64,000 nt of DNA from Eumeta japonica (lineage: Eukaryota; Arthropoda; Insecta; Lepidoptera; Psychidae): positions 1 to 64,000 of the forward strand of contig BGZK01000006.1 of assembly GCA_005406025.1 (NCBI GenBank), given 5' to 3'. The translations under genes and the position numbers were made by a program. The notes beneath the pieces are model-generated. The model was not told where the DNA came from, ran no database searches, and saw only the letters and a program-made list of their open reading frames with translations. Positions within the stretch are counted from its first letter, which is position 1. Each line of letters starts with the position of its first letter. This document shows, piece by piece, positions 26,096 through 40,724 of this stretch.

Positions 26096-26243
26096 ACCAT
26101 GTTTTACTTCAGTATTAAACTGAATGGTAATTAATATTTGAATTAAAAATCGAAATCCGCACATGATCTAGAAAAAAAATTCAATGGTGCAAGCCGCCGG
26201 GTTTTGCAAAATCAATGTAATCGTGTAGTTGTGTAGTAAACAA

Positions 26244-29200
26244 TTATAACCTGCGCTTGGCGTGCACCGTGCGCCGATGGCGGTGCAGGTGCGTGCTCTG
26301 CGGGAAGGCGACTTTGCATGCCTCACATCTGTATGGCCGCTCGCCTGTGTGCGTTCTGTATGAAACATATGAAGTATGTTTACCTATATAGCACTCAATA
26401 TCCTTTTACACCTACTCAAACTCGAAAGTCATTCAATTAGAAATCAAAACATATCCGCTCGCACAACGCGATAAGTACGGTACAAATAACAGATAAACAC
26501 GATCGGTAGATATGAATGAATCTTTATAATTAAAAAAAGGAAAGTGCTTTTATTTAAGAAACCCAAACCTAAATTATTTGGACCACTTTTTTGAAAACAC
26601 ATCTCATTATCTGCAACTTTAATTTTTTTCTGATTGCTTAATTGAATTAAAAAAAAAATGAATGACAATATTTTTACAATTAAAAAAAAAACAATTTATA
26701 ATGAAATAAATATTGATTTTGTCATCTCTTCTACTGTACGCGATTACAATTTCAAATAAAATGCTTTTAACACTAATATAAAGACTCTTTAACCAAAAAA
26801 GTTTAGGCACTCAATATTTAAATGAAAAACAAACCGCTTATAAAATTTGTCTGTTCAAACCACAGAACAATTTATATTATAGACCAATGTATACCACATA
26901 TAAATTTATCATATGTGAATTGTGAATATGAATTTTGTATTCATAATTCACATATGCTGTAAAAAACCTTTCCGATTTTTTGATAATTTGTGCAAAGCTT
27001 TTTAACCTGTCAAATGCCCTCCTAGGGTTTAAGTGCTTAAGAAATCAGACTTAATATAACAAAATTGTTTTACCTTTTATGTGCCAGAAGATCAGAATGT
27101 TTGAAAAACTTCTTTTCGCAACCTTCATGCTCGCAAACAAACGGTTTCTTGTCAAAATGGTTTCGATTTAAGTGGTTCTTCAGCTGTTAAAAATCATATG
27201 AAAACAATTTAATTCATTGAAAAATCACTTTCTGTTAAACAAAATTTATTTTTTATTTGGCCAGATTATTTTACAATATTTGAATATGTTTTAGTAGCAA
27301 CTGACTTGTGCCTAAATAGTAAAAGGAATATTTGAAAATAATAAAATAGTGAGCAGAATTGCAGTAAACGGCACCCAAACGGCGTTTACCATCAATGAAT
27401 GAACGCGCGTATGGACGACGGCTGAAGTCATCAAAACACGAAACCGTTAATAGACAGTATTTGTGTATATGTTACTGTCACACAAACAAAAATATAAATA
27501 AAGAGATCTTGTATTACTAATTGATTGTAGGACTATTCATCAAAGTTATGAATAGAGAATGATAAAGCATGTTGGCCCTGACTGAACGCAAAGAGCACAA
27601 AACTGAACATGTAAGAATTATATGTTCAGAATTGAACAATTACATGCAAACATATATGGATTACATGACTTAAAAATAGCTATATTAAGAGATATTAAAT
27701 TGATAATTCCATAAAATATATGTCTTAATTTTAAGATTATATCACCTAAAATTTTCAAATGTTTAACCAACAGCAAAAATATTGTTATCACTTCTGATAA
27801 GATCCTCTGATTCAAATTTTGAGTGTCAAAATTTTTTTCTAGGATTTTGGCTTGACATTACAAATAGCTGTTCTATCGTATATGGACTAGGAAGCATATT
27901 CATGGAAAAATGATCAATTTAATAAGATCGAGCACTCTTTCTCTATATAGGATTTTAGTAAATGCAATAATTTACATTTATATTACTAAGAAATAAAAAT
28001 ACATAAAATAATAGTTACCATCCAAGCAGCTTTGTATGGTTTGTCGCACAAGGGGCAAGTGTGTGCGCGAGCGACGCGAGGTTCGTGCGCCGCTCGCACG
28101 TGCTTATTCAGCGTGGAGCGATAACTGAATTTAGCACTACATATTTTACAACGATGACGTTGGAGCAAAGGATCATGAGTTCCTGAAATGTTTATATAAA
28201 CTTTATATAATAAAATGTGACACTAATATTTAAACTTGTAACATATATATGAAAAAGCACAGTATACATTTACATAACAAAAACATTGAAATTTAAATAT
28301 ACTACCAAGATCATATTTATAATAGAAATTTTGTGTGACAATAGAAATCTTTGCATGTATTTGTTTTTCACATTAACTTGGATTGAAATATTAAATGGAA
28401 AATAGTAATAAATATAAAATTGTTGACATTTTAATTCACTGGCATAAAAATAACAATCTTACCCATATGTGAAATGTAATTATCCTTTTTCTTGAATTTT
28501 TTATTACATGCTCGACATACAAATGTCTTATCCTTTTTATCTGTCTCTTTATTATGTGTTTCTTGAATGCAATCAACAGAATTTGGATCAACTGCTTCAA
28601 TATTTTTAATTATGGATAATTCTTTATCCCCATTATTATTACTATTGTTGTTATTATTATTAATGTTGTCATTGATTAATTCTATATCAATGTTTAACAT
28701 ATCAGTCAATTGTTCTGCATCTATATTATTTTTTAAACTAATTATAAACATATCATCATTTTCTGTTGATATGTATTGTACATCATTACCACCTATAAGT
28801 TGATTCAAATTAGCCGCTAAATTTGTACTAGCTTCTAAGTCTACGTCTTTTTCAAAAATAGTTGAACAATCGTCTACAGACAAAGTGGATTCTAAGCAGT
28901 TTGACGTAGCTTGCGCACAAGAATCAGTTTGTGTATTTACTTGCTTCTCTTTAACATTTAGCAATTCATCAGGCAGATGATCAGCTTTAACTTGACATAG
29001 AGCGTTCATCAAATCTTGATCTATACTACGATTACTTTCATTGTAGTCGAAAAATATTTCATCATTCACTGCCAAATTCACATCTGTCTCTGTATTAAAA
29101 AACTGGCTGGGATTCAAACTATCAAAATCTATGTCATTGTATAAAAGTTCATCATCTATACTGTAGAGTTGATTCATGTCTTTTAACAATCCATCAGTTT

Positions 29201-32200
29201 CTTGAATATTCAAAGCGTCACTCCTTGGCATTGTCAAATTGTTTGAAATATTGTTATCATTTCCAAATAATAAATCATTAACAAATTTATCAACACTTTT
29301 ACCACGCTCTAGATATCTATTGTCTTTTTCATATTGTTCTAGTGGCTTTTGAATACTGCAATAAAAATAAATATTAAAAATAAAATATTGTCATCTGCAG
29401 ATAAACTTATTAATTTTGTATTATTAACTTTAAAAATAATTTATTATATATCTGAACTTTTATTCAAATAAGTAAATGAAGTATTTTTGGTTTGGATGAA
29501 ACTATCTAATATTGAAGAAAATTTAATTTTATCTGTTTAAGTATATTGAAGGACTTAATAAAAGAAAAAAATTTTTTTTTTCCTTTTCTACCATATCAAC
29601 TTTATTATATTAATATATTGCAGAATATGATTGACCCAAAATTACATTCTTTTATTCTCATTTCATTTAAATGAAAATGTCTCAAATTTTATCATCTAAA
29701 AATTAAATATCTTCCCATCCACAACTAAATTTGATTCAACATAAAGAGTATACAAGTTTATAAATTTGAAAATAGTCAGGATTATATGTAACATTACGTA
29801 GAAAAGTTAATGATGTACATTGCAAAAGCTTGCAAGAGCAAATATGACCTTTTTCATTGAATTCTCACATTCATTAATACAGAAATTACTAAAAGTATAA
29901 CTCTGAGTGATTATGTCCAACTTTTAAATTTTTATATACTTATTGTTAAAGATGTTGTTCTCTGAATATTCAATATGTATCACAATACTTCATCTAAATC
30001 AATAACTGAGACATTGCTTTGAGAATAACTTCATCGCTAATGATGAAAACTAAGAAAAATATAATTCAAATGGGTCAACTTTGTCATCAAAGAGTACAAA
30101 ATATGACAGTTCTACATTTTCAACATTTTTGTCGTGTATTGTATGAATAACATTATTTTATGTGAATAAAATGTTACATCAACCACACAATTTAAAATAA
30201 AATGCTACCTTGTAGAATTTTCTGTTAGATTATTTTTATTTAGAAATGCCATTCCACATAATTTGGGAAGGGGCTTTTTATTAGCTTGTTTTCCATTTTC
30301 TATTGTATCCTTATTCTGTTCATAACAGTTTTTTACATGGTCATCAACGTTTGCATCAACATGTTGGTCATACTCCGCTATTTTCTGGCCTTCTCCAATT
30401 TCCTCTGGATCTTTTTCTGGTGATTTGTGTACACTGTAATTTAATAAGCAATTTCATATTTTAAAAATTAAAAAGGAAATTAATCTAATAGCATACAATG
30501 TTATTAAGCCATGGAGATCATAATAATACATGTAATCTTTTTTTTTTAAGTGCACATTAACTAAGTATCTTTTTAAGTATCACTTTCATCTATTACACAT
30601 ATAATAGCTATAATACATGAGTAAGAGAAAATTTTATAGAGACCTTTCCAAAAAGTCTTATTTAAGCACAGAAAGAAAACACAACTTCATATAATTACAT
30701 TCCCCTACAAAGAAACTGAAATTAATAGTCAATTACTTCTAATAATCCACAACATTGATAAGCAAATGAATAAAAATAATATTATTATTAACCATAATAA
30801 ATAAAAAAAAATATTTGTTATGTTGTATAATATACTTCATCATCTTTTTCTGAGAGTGACCAATTAACTACATTTAAGAAGTAACTGCATTATTTAATAA
30901 TTCAATTAGCTAGACTGTTTTGTATGACAACTATTTGTTCTGTTTTTCAGTTTACAAATTTAAAATCTGCATTATAATAGATTTAACACAATATTTTTTC
31001 AATTCTTACTATGTTACAAGTTGGTTAAGAACTCACTAATGCCTTCAACAAGCAAACAATAATGATAGATAGACCACCTTGTAGGTCTGGATATTTTTGG
31101 TACACTGATTTCACAACTTGCAATCCAAAAGTGTTAAGTTTGCACTCGCCCATGTATGTCATATATCATACGAGTTCTTTTATTAAATGTAAGTACTTTA
31201 TTCACATTCCTTGCTAACTATGAAGGGAATCATCGTTACGGAACCCACACTTTGAGGGTATAAAACAACGCACGAAACTCTGCGGCTGTGAAGTTAGTCA
31301 CGAAAGCGTCGCAATGGCTTAAAACAGGAAAGCAGGCGGAAAAGAGGAAGAGTTGGGGAGTGTTGGACCTGCACATTGCATCATTCGCAGGCAATAAGCA
31401 GCAGAGTTTAATGCATTGTACTTGTAGGTGACTATTCCTTTCATGTCAAAAACATTCCAAAAAAAACTATTCTTTTTGCAACTGAAACATGTAAAAGGCA
31501 ATAGAATTGCTTGCCAGATGTGTCATGTTCAAGTAGACAAGTTTGATACTATTTGCTGCAAGAATAGTATGTATGCCAATTTAAAAATAATAACATGATC
31601 ATTGTTTCATGGTCCTTCATTAATTTCGTGAATAAACAATATTTTATCTATATAAATATATTGAAATTAAAAAAAAAAACAGGTACATAAACTAACAGAC
31701 AACGCTTTCTCATATATTATTATTATCGTAGTTTTTTTAGTTTTACAGTAGTAAGTTGTATTAGAAGTAACAGTGATGCACCTAGCTATATGGACGGCTA
31801 AATCATTTTGATATTGGAACGGCACTCCACAAATATGGCAATGGTTCTTTTTACCGTAAGATATTTCATACTCTAGTGGAATTCTGTCTTGAACATAACA
31901 TCTTGTTGTATGCCTCTTTAATGATGCAAGCTAAAACAAAACAAATTCAATTTTATTCTACTCTAGATATGTTTTCTGCTAGTTTCCAGAGATTGATAAA
32001 AGTTGTTCAGTTATTACCTGTGTAAACCGACCTTTACATGCCCAACAGACATACGACTTTTCTTTTGTATGAGTTATGGTATGTCTTTTGAAATTAGATT
32101 CATCTGAAAATTTCATTCCACAGTATGGACACACATGATTTTTATTTCCTGAAAATATGATTTATAATTTGACACTTGCCGCTTTTTATTAATATAACAA

Positions 32201-35200
32201 TTAATATAAGTTAGACGTGACTAACTAATTACAGTTGTGACAAAATTGTGAACAAGACAGGTAAGTAAATATTATTGTTTGTTATAGCACAACATAAAAA
32301 AAAATGTTCAAATCTTTAATCAATTACCACAGAATTTTAAATTTTTGCCCTATTATTTTAAACTTTTGCCCAGTTATAATTTAATAAGTTTATCTGTAAA
32401 TCATTCAAAACTGACACAAATTATCTCAAAACAAGTGATAAAAATGTTAAAATATTACATTCAAATTATTTTTATACCATCATGTACTGCCTTGTGCTTT
32501 TTCAAGTCTGATTTCTTGGTAAATACTTTTTTGCACTGCTCACAGGTGTGCGGTCTGCAAAGACATTCACAGAGTTATATATTTGATTAAAACTATAGTA
32601 ATAATTAGCTGTAACTTTTAACCATAAGTGAATTGATCAATTAGTTTTTACATCAAAAATCACTTGCTCACATTGAACCATCGCAGTTTGTAGTGTGGAA
32701 TGGAGAAACATGTCAAAAGTGATTTATGTAGTATTTCTTTAAATATATTTAAACAATCATAGAATATTATTATCCACATGTTAATGTGGCTATTTTTTTG
32801 AGACCAGGAATAAAGGGAAGTTACAGGCAGACAGTCCTGAGAATAAGATGAATGGACCAATACTTAAAATGAAGTTAATGCAATTTTATAACTTCAATTG
32901 ATGGTATGTGAACTAAAGTGCAGTTTTAATGGAACAATACTTTTTTTTGACAATTGAGGCCTTCTCACCTAAATTTCAATGATCATTTTTTTTAATTTGC
33001 ATAGTATGGACTGTTTATTGTTCTTCCTTTTTCAAGGTAATGTACTAATATTACTAGTCGAGCATTGCTAACATACAAATACAATTACAAATACTTTGCC
33101 AGCTGCTAATATCATCTTTGTTTTCTTAAGACAATATTCAGCACTTTTTCTCAGTATATAGGTTGCCCTGTATAATCTAGCATAATTAGTAGAAAAGTAG
33201 TGATTCGTCATATTTAATTAGCTCGCATTTTCAAATTACTTTGGGGTTTTAAAATGTGTGACAATTAAATAATTCATTTTTCTCACATTTTAAAGAATAT
33301 TTTTCCCAGTCATTTGATGGTTTTAATAGCATTAAGTCTTAAAACAATAATGCTTTAAGTTTTTAATATACACCTCCAAACCACATAGGGCATCGTTTTC
33401 GTGTATCGTCATCACATTAATGAGAACTGGGTCAACATAGTTAGATTGCAAGCTTCTCAAACTGAAATGACAATTTTGTGGGAGGACATGCCTCTGCAGT
33501 GGAATGATAAAGACTTAGATATATTTTAAGCTATTAAATATTAATACAACATTTTATTAAACCTAAAAAGTAATGAATCTTTCCTTCAGCAAAAATATAA
33601 AACACAAACGCTGTCCGCCCGTGTACAAATGCTATGATGAATTTTCACTTATTCTAATATTATACATTACACAGCTTATCTAGAGGATATGAGATAGACA
33701 TTACTATTTATAAATATTTTACAGTTGGATTACCGATAATTGAAATGAATAGCTGCTATATGTTGTTTCAACCTACTGCTAATTTCAAAAGCCATTGGAC
33801 AAAACACACAATGGTGCTGTCGCAAAATAGCCGAATGATGTGTTTTTATATGCTGCAGTAGCTGTCGCTTTGTTGAGAACTTTTCAGCTGGGCATTCACC
33901 TGAAAAATAATAATAGTGATTTGATTATACAGTACATTAGATTGAGTAATGCTTCAATGGCTTTGGGTATGTAAATGTGATCCTTAATTCTATCTCGGTT
34001 CCAAATTCAATCCAGTGCCTAATCTGGGTTGAGTTTAACAAATTAAGATACAAAAAAAGTTAAATAAACTAAAAATACCTTAGTTTAATTTAAATAAGAT
34101 GACAAGCCAGCAATTCAATTATGGTAACTTAATATGTCGAGTCAGATTCAAATCAGTTTCGAATGTATTTTTTGTATTGTGCTGTACAGTTAAAGCAAAA
34201 TATAAGTGACATCATCCCATACTCATATTAACACGTCAAGAATTATTATTATTGCTATTACAATAAATATTTTGACAAATTTAGTGAACCAGTTTTATGT
34301 CAAATATAAAAAACATGTCATACAATAAAAATGACCTAATTTTTATAGTTGTAGTTAGTATTGTAATCAGGAACAAAACAAAATAATCATAGAAGCAAAC
34401 TCTTTTACTAAACTCTGATAATAAAATTTTTACTAGAAACTAATGCGGTTGAAAATTAGCAACATTAAGAAAATATTGCAGATATTATGCCGACAACAAC
34501 TTCTGTAGTAACATAATACGCATTTTGATACATATTACCTCTACATCAAGTTCGAAATGAATTGACTTTTATAACTTTAATGTGTTAGTATAATATAGCA
34601 GCTGTTTTATCTAATTTTAAATATTAAAATAGATTCAGTAAGTCGCAAACTCTAAATTACACATGAATAAGTATAACTTTACTCAACATTGAGGCAATAC
34701 TTACAAAATTACAGGATATGATTTGAATTCTCATTTCATAATTTTAACTAGTGTTAGTATTATAATTGTCTAATCTTCTTTACAATTAGTATTAAATATG
34801 TATTATACATATTCAGGATGGATTCGATCATGCATATTTTCACAAATATTCAGGATTTCATTCTTTTTTAGAACTACTCTTTCAAAGTAACTATAACGAA
34901 AGTCTACACATATATAATGAAAATGGTTTTTTTTGTCCGCACATCACGTAAAAATTACTCAACGTGTCAGTATGGGACTGTGACCATTCGATGCAGAATC
35001 ATTTGTAAATGGTTATAAATGATATAAAAAATGTAAAAGTATGTTTGTATGAATGTTTGTCATACACTGGCCTAGACGGATTGTAATTGGGAGTTTGTCC
35101 ATTGACGGAATTTTTGTAGATGGTTTATAAGCCACTTTTAATATTAAAAATGTAAAAATATGTTTGAATGGATGTTCGTCATACACTAACGGCTAAACAA

Positions 35201-38200
35201 ATTGTAATTGGGAGTTTGACCATTCGATGCGGAGTTGTTTGCAGATGGTCATAGGCCATAGGAAGCGGGCGGAAACTGCTAGTACACTTATACAGATTAG
35301 GGTGGGCCAAAAAACTTTTAATTTTTTTTATAAAATGCTGGTAAAGTTTCAGCCCTTAATATTAAAAGGTAACTCATTACAATTTTTGATTTCCCATTTA
35401 AATAACATACAAATTTTTTTTGTTTGGATTTTTAATGCACTCGAACAAATAAACGTCTAGTGGAAATCAAAACATATTCTTGTAGTAAATTTAATGATCT
35501 ACAAAAAAGGTCTGAGTTGATTTTTTGCTAAGTTTACTGGTTTAAAAGTTATTCGAGGTTAAAATTCAACCTCAAATCGTTAAGGATAACTTTTACAATT
35601 TCTTATACTCTATCATAAAATAATGACTCAAAAACATAAAATATCACAATTTTAATGACTTCTGTCATTTTCATTTGATAATTTCATCGAGAAAATTTTA
35701 TGTCCTTCAGCACAATTCAAATAAAAAGCATTAAAACAACATTTTGTAATAACTTAGTTGGCAGTACTGTAAAGATTATAAATTTTCTTACATCAAATAA
35801 TTGTTAATTTGTAATTAAAGTCAAGTTATTATTTTATTGTATTTTACCGATAAAACTTCTGTATTTTTTATATAATTTCTTATACTCTATCGCATTATTT
35901 TGTGTTTTAAATTTAAAATTGTGTGTGAGTTTAATTAAAAGTTTTTTGGCCAACCCTAATATAGATATATACTTATACACATAGACCACCCTAATTCGCG
36001 ACTGCAAGCGCGGGCGCGGTGCGTTTGTCGCGACAAACTTGAATTCCACACCACGCTCGGGCTCCCACTACGGATACTCAAGTCCGTCGCGTTGCTACCA
36101 TGCCAACCGCACAGTATTATTTTAAAGAATTTATCTAGTGAATTACGTGCACACGTACTTAATGTTGTCAGTGATGTAAAGGTCGCTGATGGTATTAATA
36201 AATTAGTCTCTGATATCACGTAAATGATACACATCGAGTAATATCCCTTGCAGACTCGCAAGTTGTTGATTCTCAGGGTAAGTTTAAAAAAAGTCTTAGA
36301 GCCGTAGCAATTTTGCCTCTGCAAACTCCGCAACAATAAATCATGTTTACATATTCAATAGCATATGGCATTGTTGTTAAACACTTCCATATAAAATCAC
36401 ACAATCCTATTGTCAAAAACGTTAATATCATAAACTTGACACATATTATAACTGTAACCTAACACTAATATTATACTATTATTACAAAAAACACCTCTAT
36501 CGTAAAAAATAGAAAAAACAGCAAATAAGGAAAATACCTATAGCTTATCAGTGCAAGTTCACGACTGATCGTGACTACTGTGCGAAGCGCATCACTGGCC
36601 GTCCGCACGTACGCGGCGTATCCAGGCCCCCTTGATAGGGCATGGTACCGCGAACGATGGCTTGTACCTACGCGTCAGCTGTTGCTAAGCTTGTCAGTAC
36701 GTTTTTCTCAGAAACGGTTACTTCAATAACTATGGTTTCTTTGGTAAAATTGTTTTATAAGAGGAGGAAATTATGAATATTTGCAAAAAGATGCATGATA
36801 AAATCCATTCTTTCTACATATCCCTGATGCATTTTTGAAGTGTCTACACGCTGATGACACGCGTTAGTATGTGCACCAAAAGCGTGTCTGGTGTGTGAAA
36901 ATATATATGCCTGTTTAGATTTTGACGGCAGAGTTTCTATCTTGCTCTTATCATAATTACAAAGAGTTTTTTTTTTTATCTTAGAGCAAAAGATTGAAGT
37001 AATTATTATAAATTTACTAAAAAAATATACTTGTGTTGGTGAAAAGTTTTAAATAAATCAAAATCTGCCACTATTTCAATGTTCTCTTTTGAGGAAATGA
37101 TTAAATTGATTGCGAAGAGAAGGAAATTTTAATTGTTTTTTTTCTCTAAATATGATTTCAGCAAAATTTTCTGAGACAGACATTTTGTATGAAATATTAT
37201 GGAAAAAGACTAGTAATGTTATTTACTGTGTCTGAAAATTTCAAGGTTTTGAAACTTTTGGAACTGTACAGAACTAAATTTGATATGAACTATAATTTTT
37301 TTTAAATCCAATTGCTACCATCCTAAAATAAAAGGCGGGTATTGATAATGTCGAACAATATTATAAGTGTGTATTTTGTGAGATTATAAACAATGTTTTC
37401 TCAGCGAGTATGAGTGTTGTAGTTGGTGTGAAAATTTAAAAAACTTGAAGCTTCTTAACCGACTTGCTTGTGAAAACTTTTCTTCCTATTCTTGAATTGC
37501 CCAGAAGAATCAGTCATACAGTAACAATCAGGTAGGGTAGGTAGCCACCATTGGTGGACCAACAACCGAAATAGTGTTAAAACTGATAAGTTTTTTAACT
37601 TTGGGTACTTTATCTGAAATCTTTATGCAAGCGATTACAGATTTTAATTTGGTTATTGAACATGTTATCATCTTTAAGTTTTAAACTGTCAGATTTCAAA
37701 AATATTTACTCTTAAGACCCTTCCACTTATGTGTAAAACATCAAAAGTGTTGTTAATACTAAAATTGTGACCAGTTTCTATTTAATGTTTGGTGAATATT
37801 AATCTGCCAACTAAATTATTTCTTAATGCCAAAATATGATATCTAGCTTTAAAACAATGTTCAGTATGACAAACATATATAAATTTGCATTTATGGTCAA
37901 TCAATTTATATATTTCTGATTTTTTATCAATCTCCAATTTATTTTTAACATGAAAGTTTCAATATGTTGTCAGTTTTCAATCAAGTAATTATCATGTTTT
38001 TAATTACTTTAAAAATATGTCTGATATTATACTACAAATGTATTGAAAAAGCCACACATATTCAATTTGGTGTTGTTTTTGTATTAGATAGTTACTATCT
38101 TTTAAAAACTTTTTTATTTTTTTTTTTATAACAAGTCTATAATTACATTTTTATTCACCTGGTCCATTTTTACATGGATGTCCATATCATATGTAAGTTA

Positions 38201-40217
38201 TAAACACACCATTGACATGGAGCATCATCTAGGCTTTGTATAAGAGATTATTAAACATTCCTAGATTTAAATGAATATGTCCAGTGTGTTAGCATATTTT
38301 TTCATTTCTCCCCCTCAATTTCTATTCTAAAGAGGTTACGGTCATCAGAGTACAAATGTACATTTGGTGCAAGCAGACATGCTAACCATTACACTAATTT
38401 TGCTTAGTTATAATGAACTGAATAAAATCAAATCATTTTAGAAAAAACATAGGACTATAACACCTAATCAAAAAATAGAATACATACCACAACGCCACAA
38501 ATCCTCTTTTGTATGCACTCTAAGGTGTCCAGAATACCTTTTGATATTATCAAAACATTTATTACATATTTCACATTGGTATGTTTTTGGTTTGACCTCT
38601 GCATGGAGGGACTTTGGATTCAACAGAAGTGCCTCAAATACATCATCATACCGATGGTAGATGTCAGAAATGCTGATTTGTTCCAAATTATTGCAAACAG
38701 GCCCCTCGGCGGCTGAGTTAACCCCATTGAAAGTTTCACAACCATTAAACTGTAAAGAAAAAAGGTTTGGTAAACTTAAAATCATTTAAATTAGCATATG
38801 AAATGTTAAAAGGTAAGGTTTAATGAGAAACACTGGATGGAATTATGATTCCATTACCAAGGGAGAAGCGCATCTATACATATATAAACAAAATAAAAAA
38901 AAGATTGCAAGGTTATTGCACTTTTTGTAGTTTCATATAAAGACAAGTGTCTTGAATGAAATAAAAAATGAGTTGAAAAGTGATTAAATCGCCAAGACTA
39001 CACAAAAAAACATACAATGAGGACTAGACTATCCAAATTTCAGTTTTATGAATTCATAATTTTCAGGATCGTCAGCAACACGCAAATATCTTTGCATGTT
39101 GTGGTTATAGAGTGGAAGAGAGATACAAAATAATGATAAGTCAATGATAATAATTCAATTCAATTCATAAAAGTATGCAATTTTTCATCAATGTTTTCTT
39201 ATGAAGTTATCATGTAAAATTATTGTCCTTAAACTGACTTTAGAATCAATTTTTTCTATAGAAGGTTGCTTGTTTTTTATGTATTTATGCAATATATATA
39301 TCCAACTGATTATAAAATTACTTTTGTTCCCACAAATTTAATTAAATTTTGTTTTATAGACTAGTTTGAAAATTACCATTTTGCAAATGTATTCCGTTGT
39401 TATTTTATTATTCACAAAATAAGTAACAAAATTTTAGTTAACATTATTAATGAGTAATAGTTGAAACTTCGTACTTGTTTCTGTGTGTGCGAAATATGAA
39501 AAAAAATGTAACAGTTTCCATTTCTAGTGAATTTCTATGTAATAATAGCTTCAGAACCCTATATTGAGAATGTTCTGAAATGCTCTTGGCTGATTTTTTT
39601 TTAAATAATTATTATTGTTAATTAGCTCTAAATAAAATACAAATATAAACAAAACTGTGCTTGTACTTGTTAGTAATTTAGCAAAAGCTTGGAAGGTACA
39701 GTCTCCCTGATTTTAACTACTTATATCTTTTAGTGAACATATTTTTTCAATTATGTTTTTTCAAAATTTGTCAAAGTCTATCTACATTTCAAAAGTATAA
39801 TGTATGATGGACTTTTGTACAAATTGTATGAGACAACTTAATTTGTTCACATGCGGTCACTTAACAATCACTTCGGGAATATACATTCCCGGTACTGTAC
39901 CTGCACCCATAATTTAAAAGAATATTGTTGACGTTTTCGTGAGTAAAAATTAAACATTTACAGTCACATTCGGAATAATTTCATCTTTATCAAATGTCCA
40001 TATAAGCCATGGATTACTGTTGGATTACCAAATAGATGATAATTATCTGGTATTTAGCAGATCCTTATTAATAAAAAATGTTTTAAATTATTATTAGGAT
40101 CGGATAAAAATTTGAACACTCAGATTTAAATGGTGTCCTGTAAACGTTGTTAGTTAAATTATGAACACAAACTATTAAAATGACAAAAAATCTTACAGGG
40201 GGATTTAAAGATTCCAT
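26244..40217 (-). CDS. C2H2 zinc-finger protein, 12 fingers, 799 aa
   Basis: Twelve exons on the minus strand, each with GT-AG ends and matching phase: 40217-40197, 38749-38488, 33899-33734, 33461-33372, 32554-32478, 32148-32018, 31930-31782, 30433-30209, 29355-28463, 28182-28019, 27183-27074, 26355-26244. They total 2400 nt. Exon 1 encodes only seven residues (MESLNPP) and has a good AAAATGG start context. Seven fingers precede, and five follow, a long acidic Asn/Asp-rich central part encoded mainly by exons 8 and 9. The first fingers include [20 protein letters not shown] and [17 protein letters not shown]; the last is [19 protein letters not shown]. Several fingers are split by introns (6, 8, 10, and the 11/12 linker [11 protein letters not shown]). 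One finger is C2HC (finger 6) and finger 7 has a long His-His spacing. A nuclear DNA-binding transcription factor is likely, with the acidic core as a possible activation region. No orthologue is recognised. The 33461-33372 linker exon is the least certain. Confidence 0.8.
34980..35262. repeat. 121-bp tandem duplication inside element A
   Basis: The block TTGTAATTGGGAGTTTG occurs at 35081 and 35202, with preceding AAAATGTAAAA.TATGTTTG and following CCATT...AGATGG blocks also repeated. A third partial unit (GTGACCATTCGATGCAGAA) begins near 34980. Several substitutions separate the units. Confidence 0.7.
35300..35956. mobile_element. MITE with 24-bp inverted ends and TA target site
   Basis: The left end GGGTGGGCCAAAAAACTTTT and the right end, read on the opposite strand, GGGTTGGCCAAAAAACTTTT match with one difference over about 24 bp. 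Each is flanked by TA (35298-35299 and 35957-35958). A TA duplication points to the Tc1/mariner superfamily. The 657-bp interior has no transposase. Confidence 0.7.
38325..38402 (-). repeat. possible tRNA-derived SINE head
   Basis: The minus strand reads GTAATGGTTAGCATGTCTGC, close to a Pol III A box as found in tRNA-derived SINEs. No good B box follows. Low certainty. It lies in an intron of the zinc-finger gene. Confidence 0.3.
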
Positions 40218-40724
40218 TTTAACTTCATTCGTTTAAGAACACAGTAGTCTACTTGCTAGTGTATTTTAGGAACGATATTATTTGTTTTGTTTAATTAGAC
40301 ACAAATTACAAAACATACCGAAGAAATTCACTTGAGAAATAGTTCGTGGTCAGCACAGATTCTGTGCCACAGAACAAAACGTCATGAACATCACAGACTA
40401 ATACACTGATTACAGATTAGATACAAAAACCGTATTACTGGTCGTCATAGAAGGTTTTTGCTGTTGTTTTTACATTGCATTCTGTATTCCTTCTCCCAGA
40501 TGATCTTGTTCAATATATTACTTAAAAATTAAAATAGTTATTTTAATTTTTCTTAACTCGTTTATTATTTTAGCACAAAAGTTTTTGTTTTCAATAATTT
40601 ATAAACATAAATTTAATACCATAATGAGCGATATTTAGCAGCATTGCTGCCTCTATATATTGTACACGATGTTATGACATTTATGTTTGTTATATATCAA
40701 GTAAACGTAGGTACATATATACAA

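Larger units (their letters stand above)
34812..36805. mobile_element. inverted-repeat element A (terminal ~40-bp repeats)
   Basis: The left tip near 34818 reads ATGGATTCGATCATGCAT, then CACAAATATTCAGGA. The right tip near 36770-36803, read on the other strand, gives ATGGATTTTATCATGCAT, then TTTTTGCAAATATTCATAAT. The same tip occurs twice more at 40730-42155. The interior holds a smaller MITE (35300-35956) and a tandem repeat at 34980-35260. No transposase is visible and target-site duplications are not clear. Probably a non-autonomous DNA transposon; boundaries approximate. Confidence 0.5.

Noticed and set aside
31319..31501. Cys-containing 60-codon minus ORF in a zinc-finger-gene intron
   Set aside because: No splice context joining it in phase and no recognisable domain.
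35956..36336. 126-codon minus ORF
   Set aside because: Lies across an inverted-repeat element and a GC-rich patch; composition and motifs give no support.
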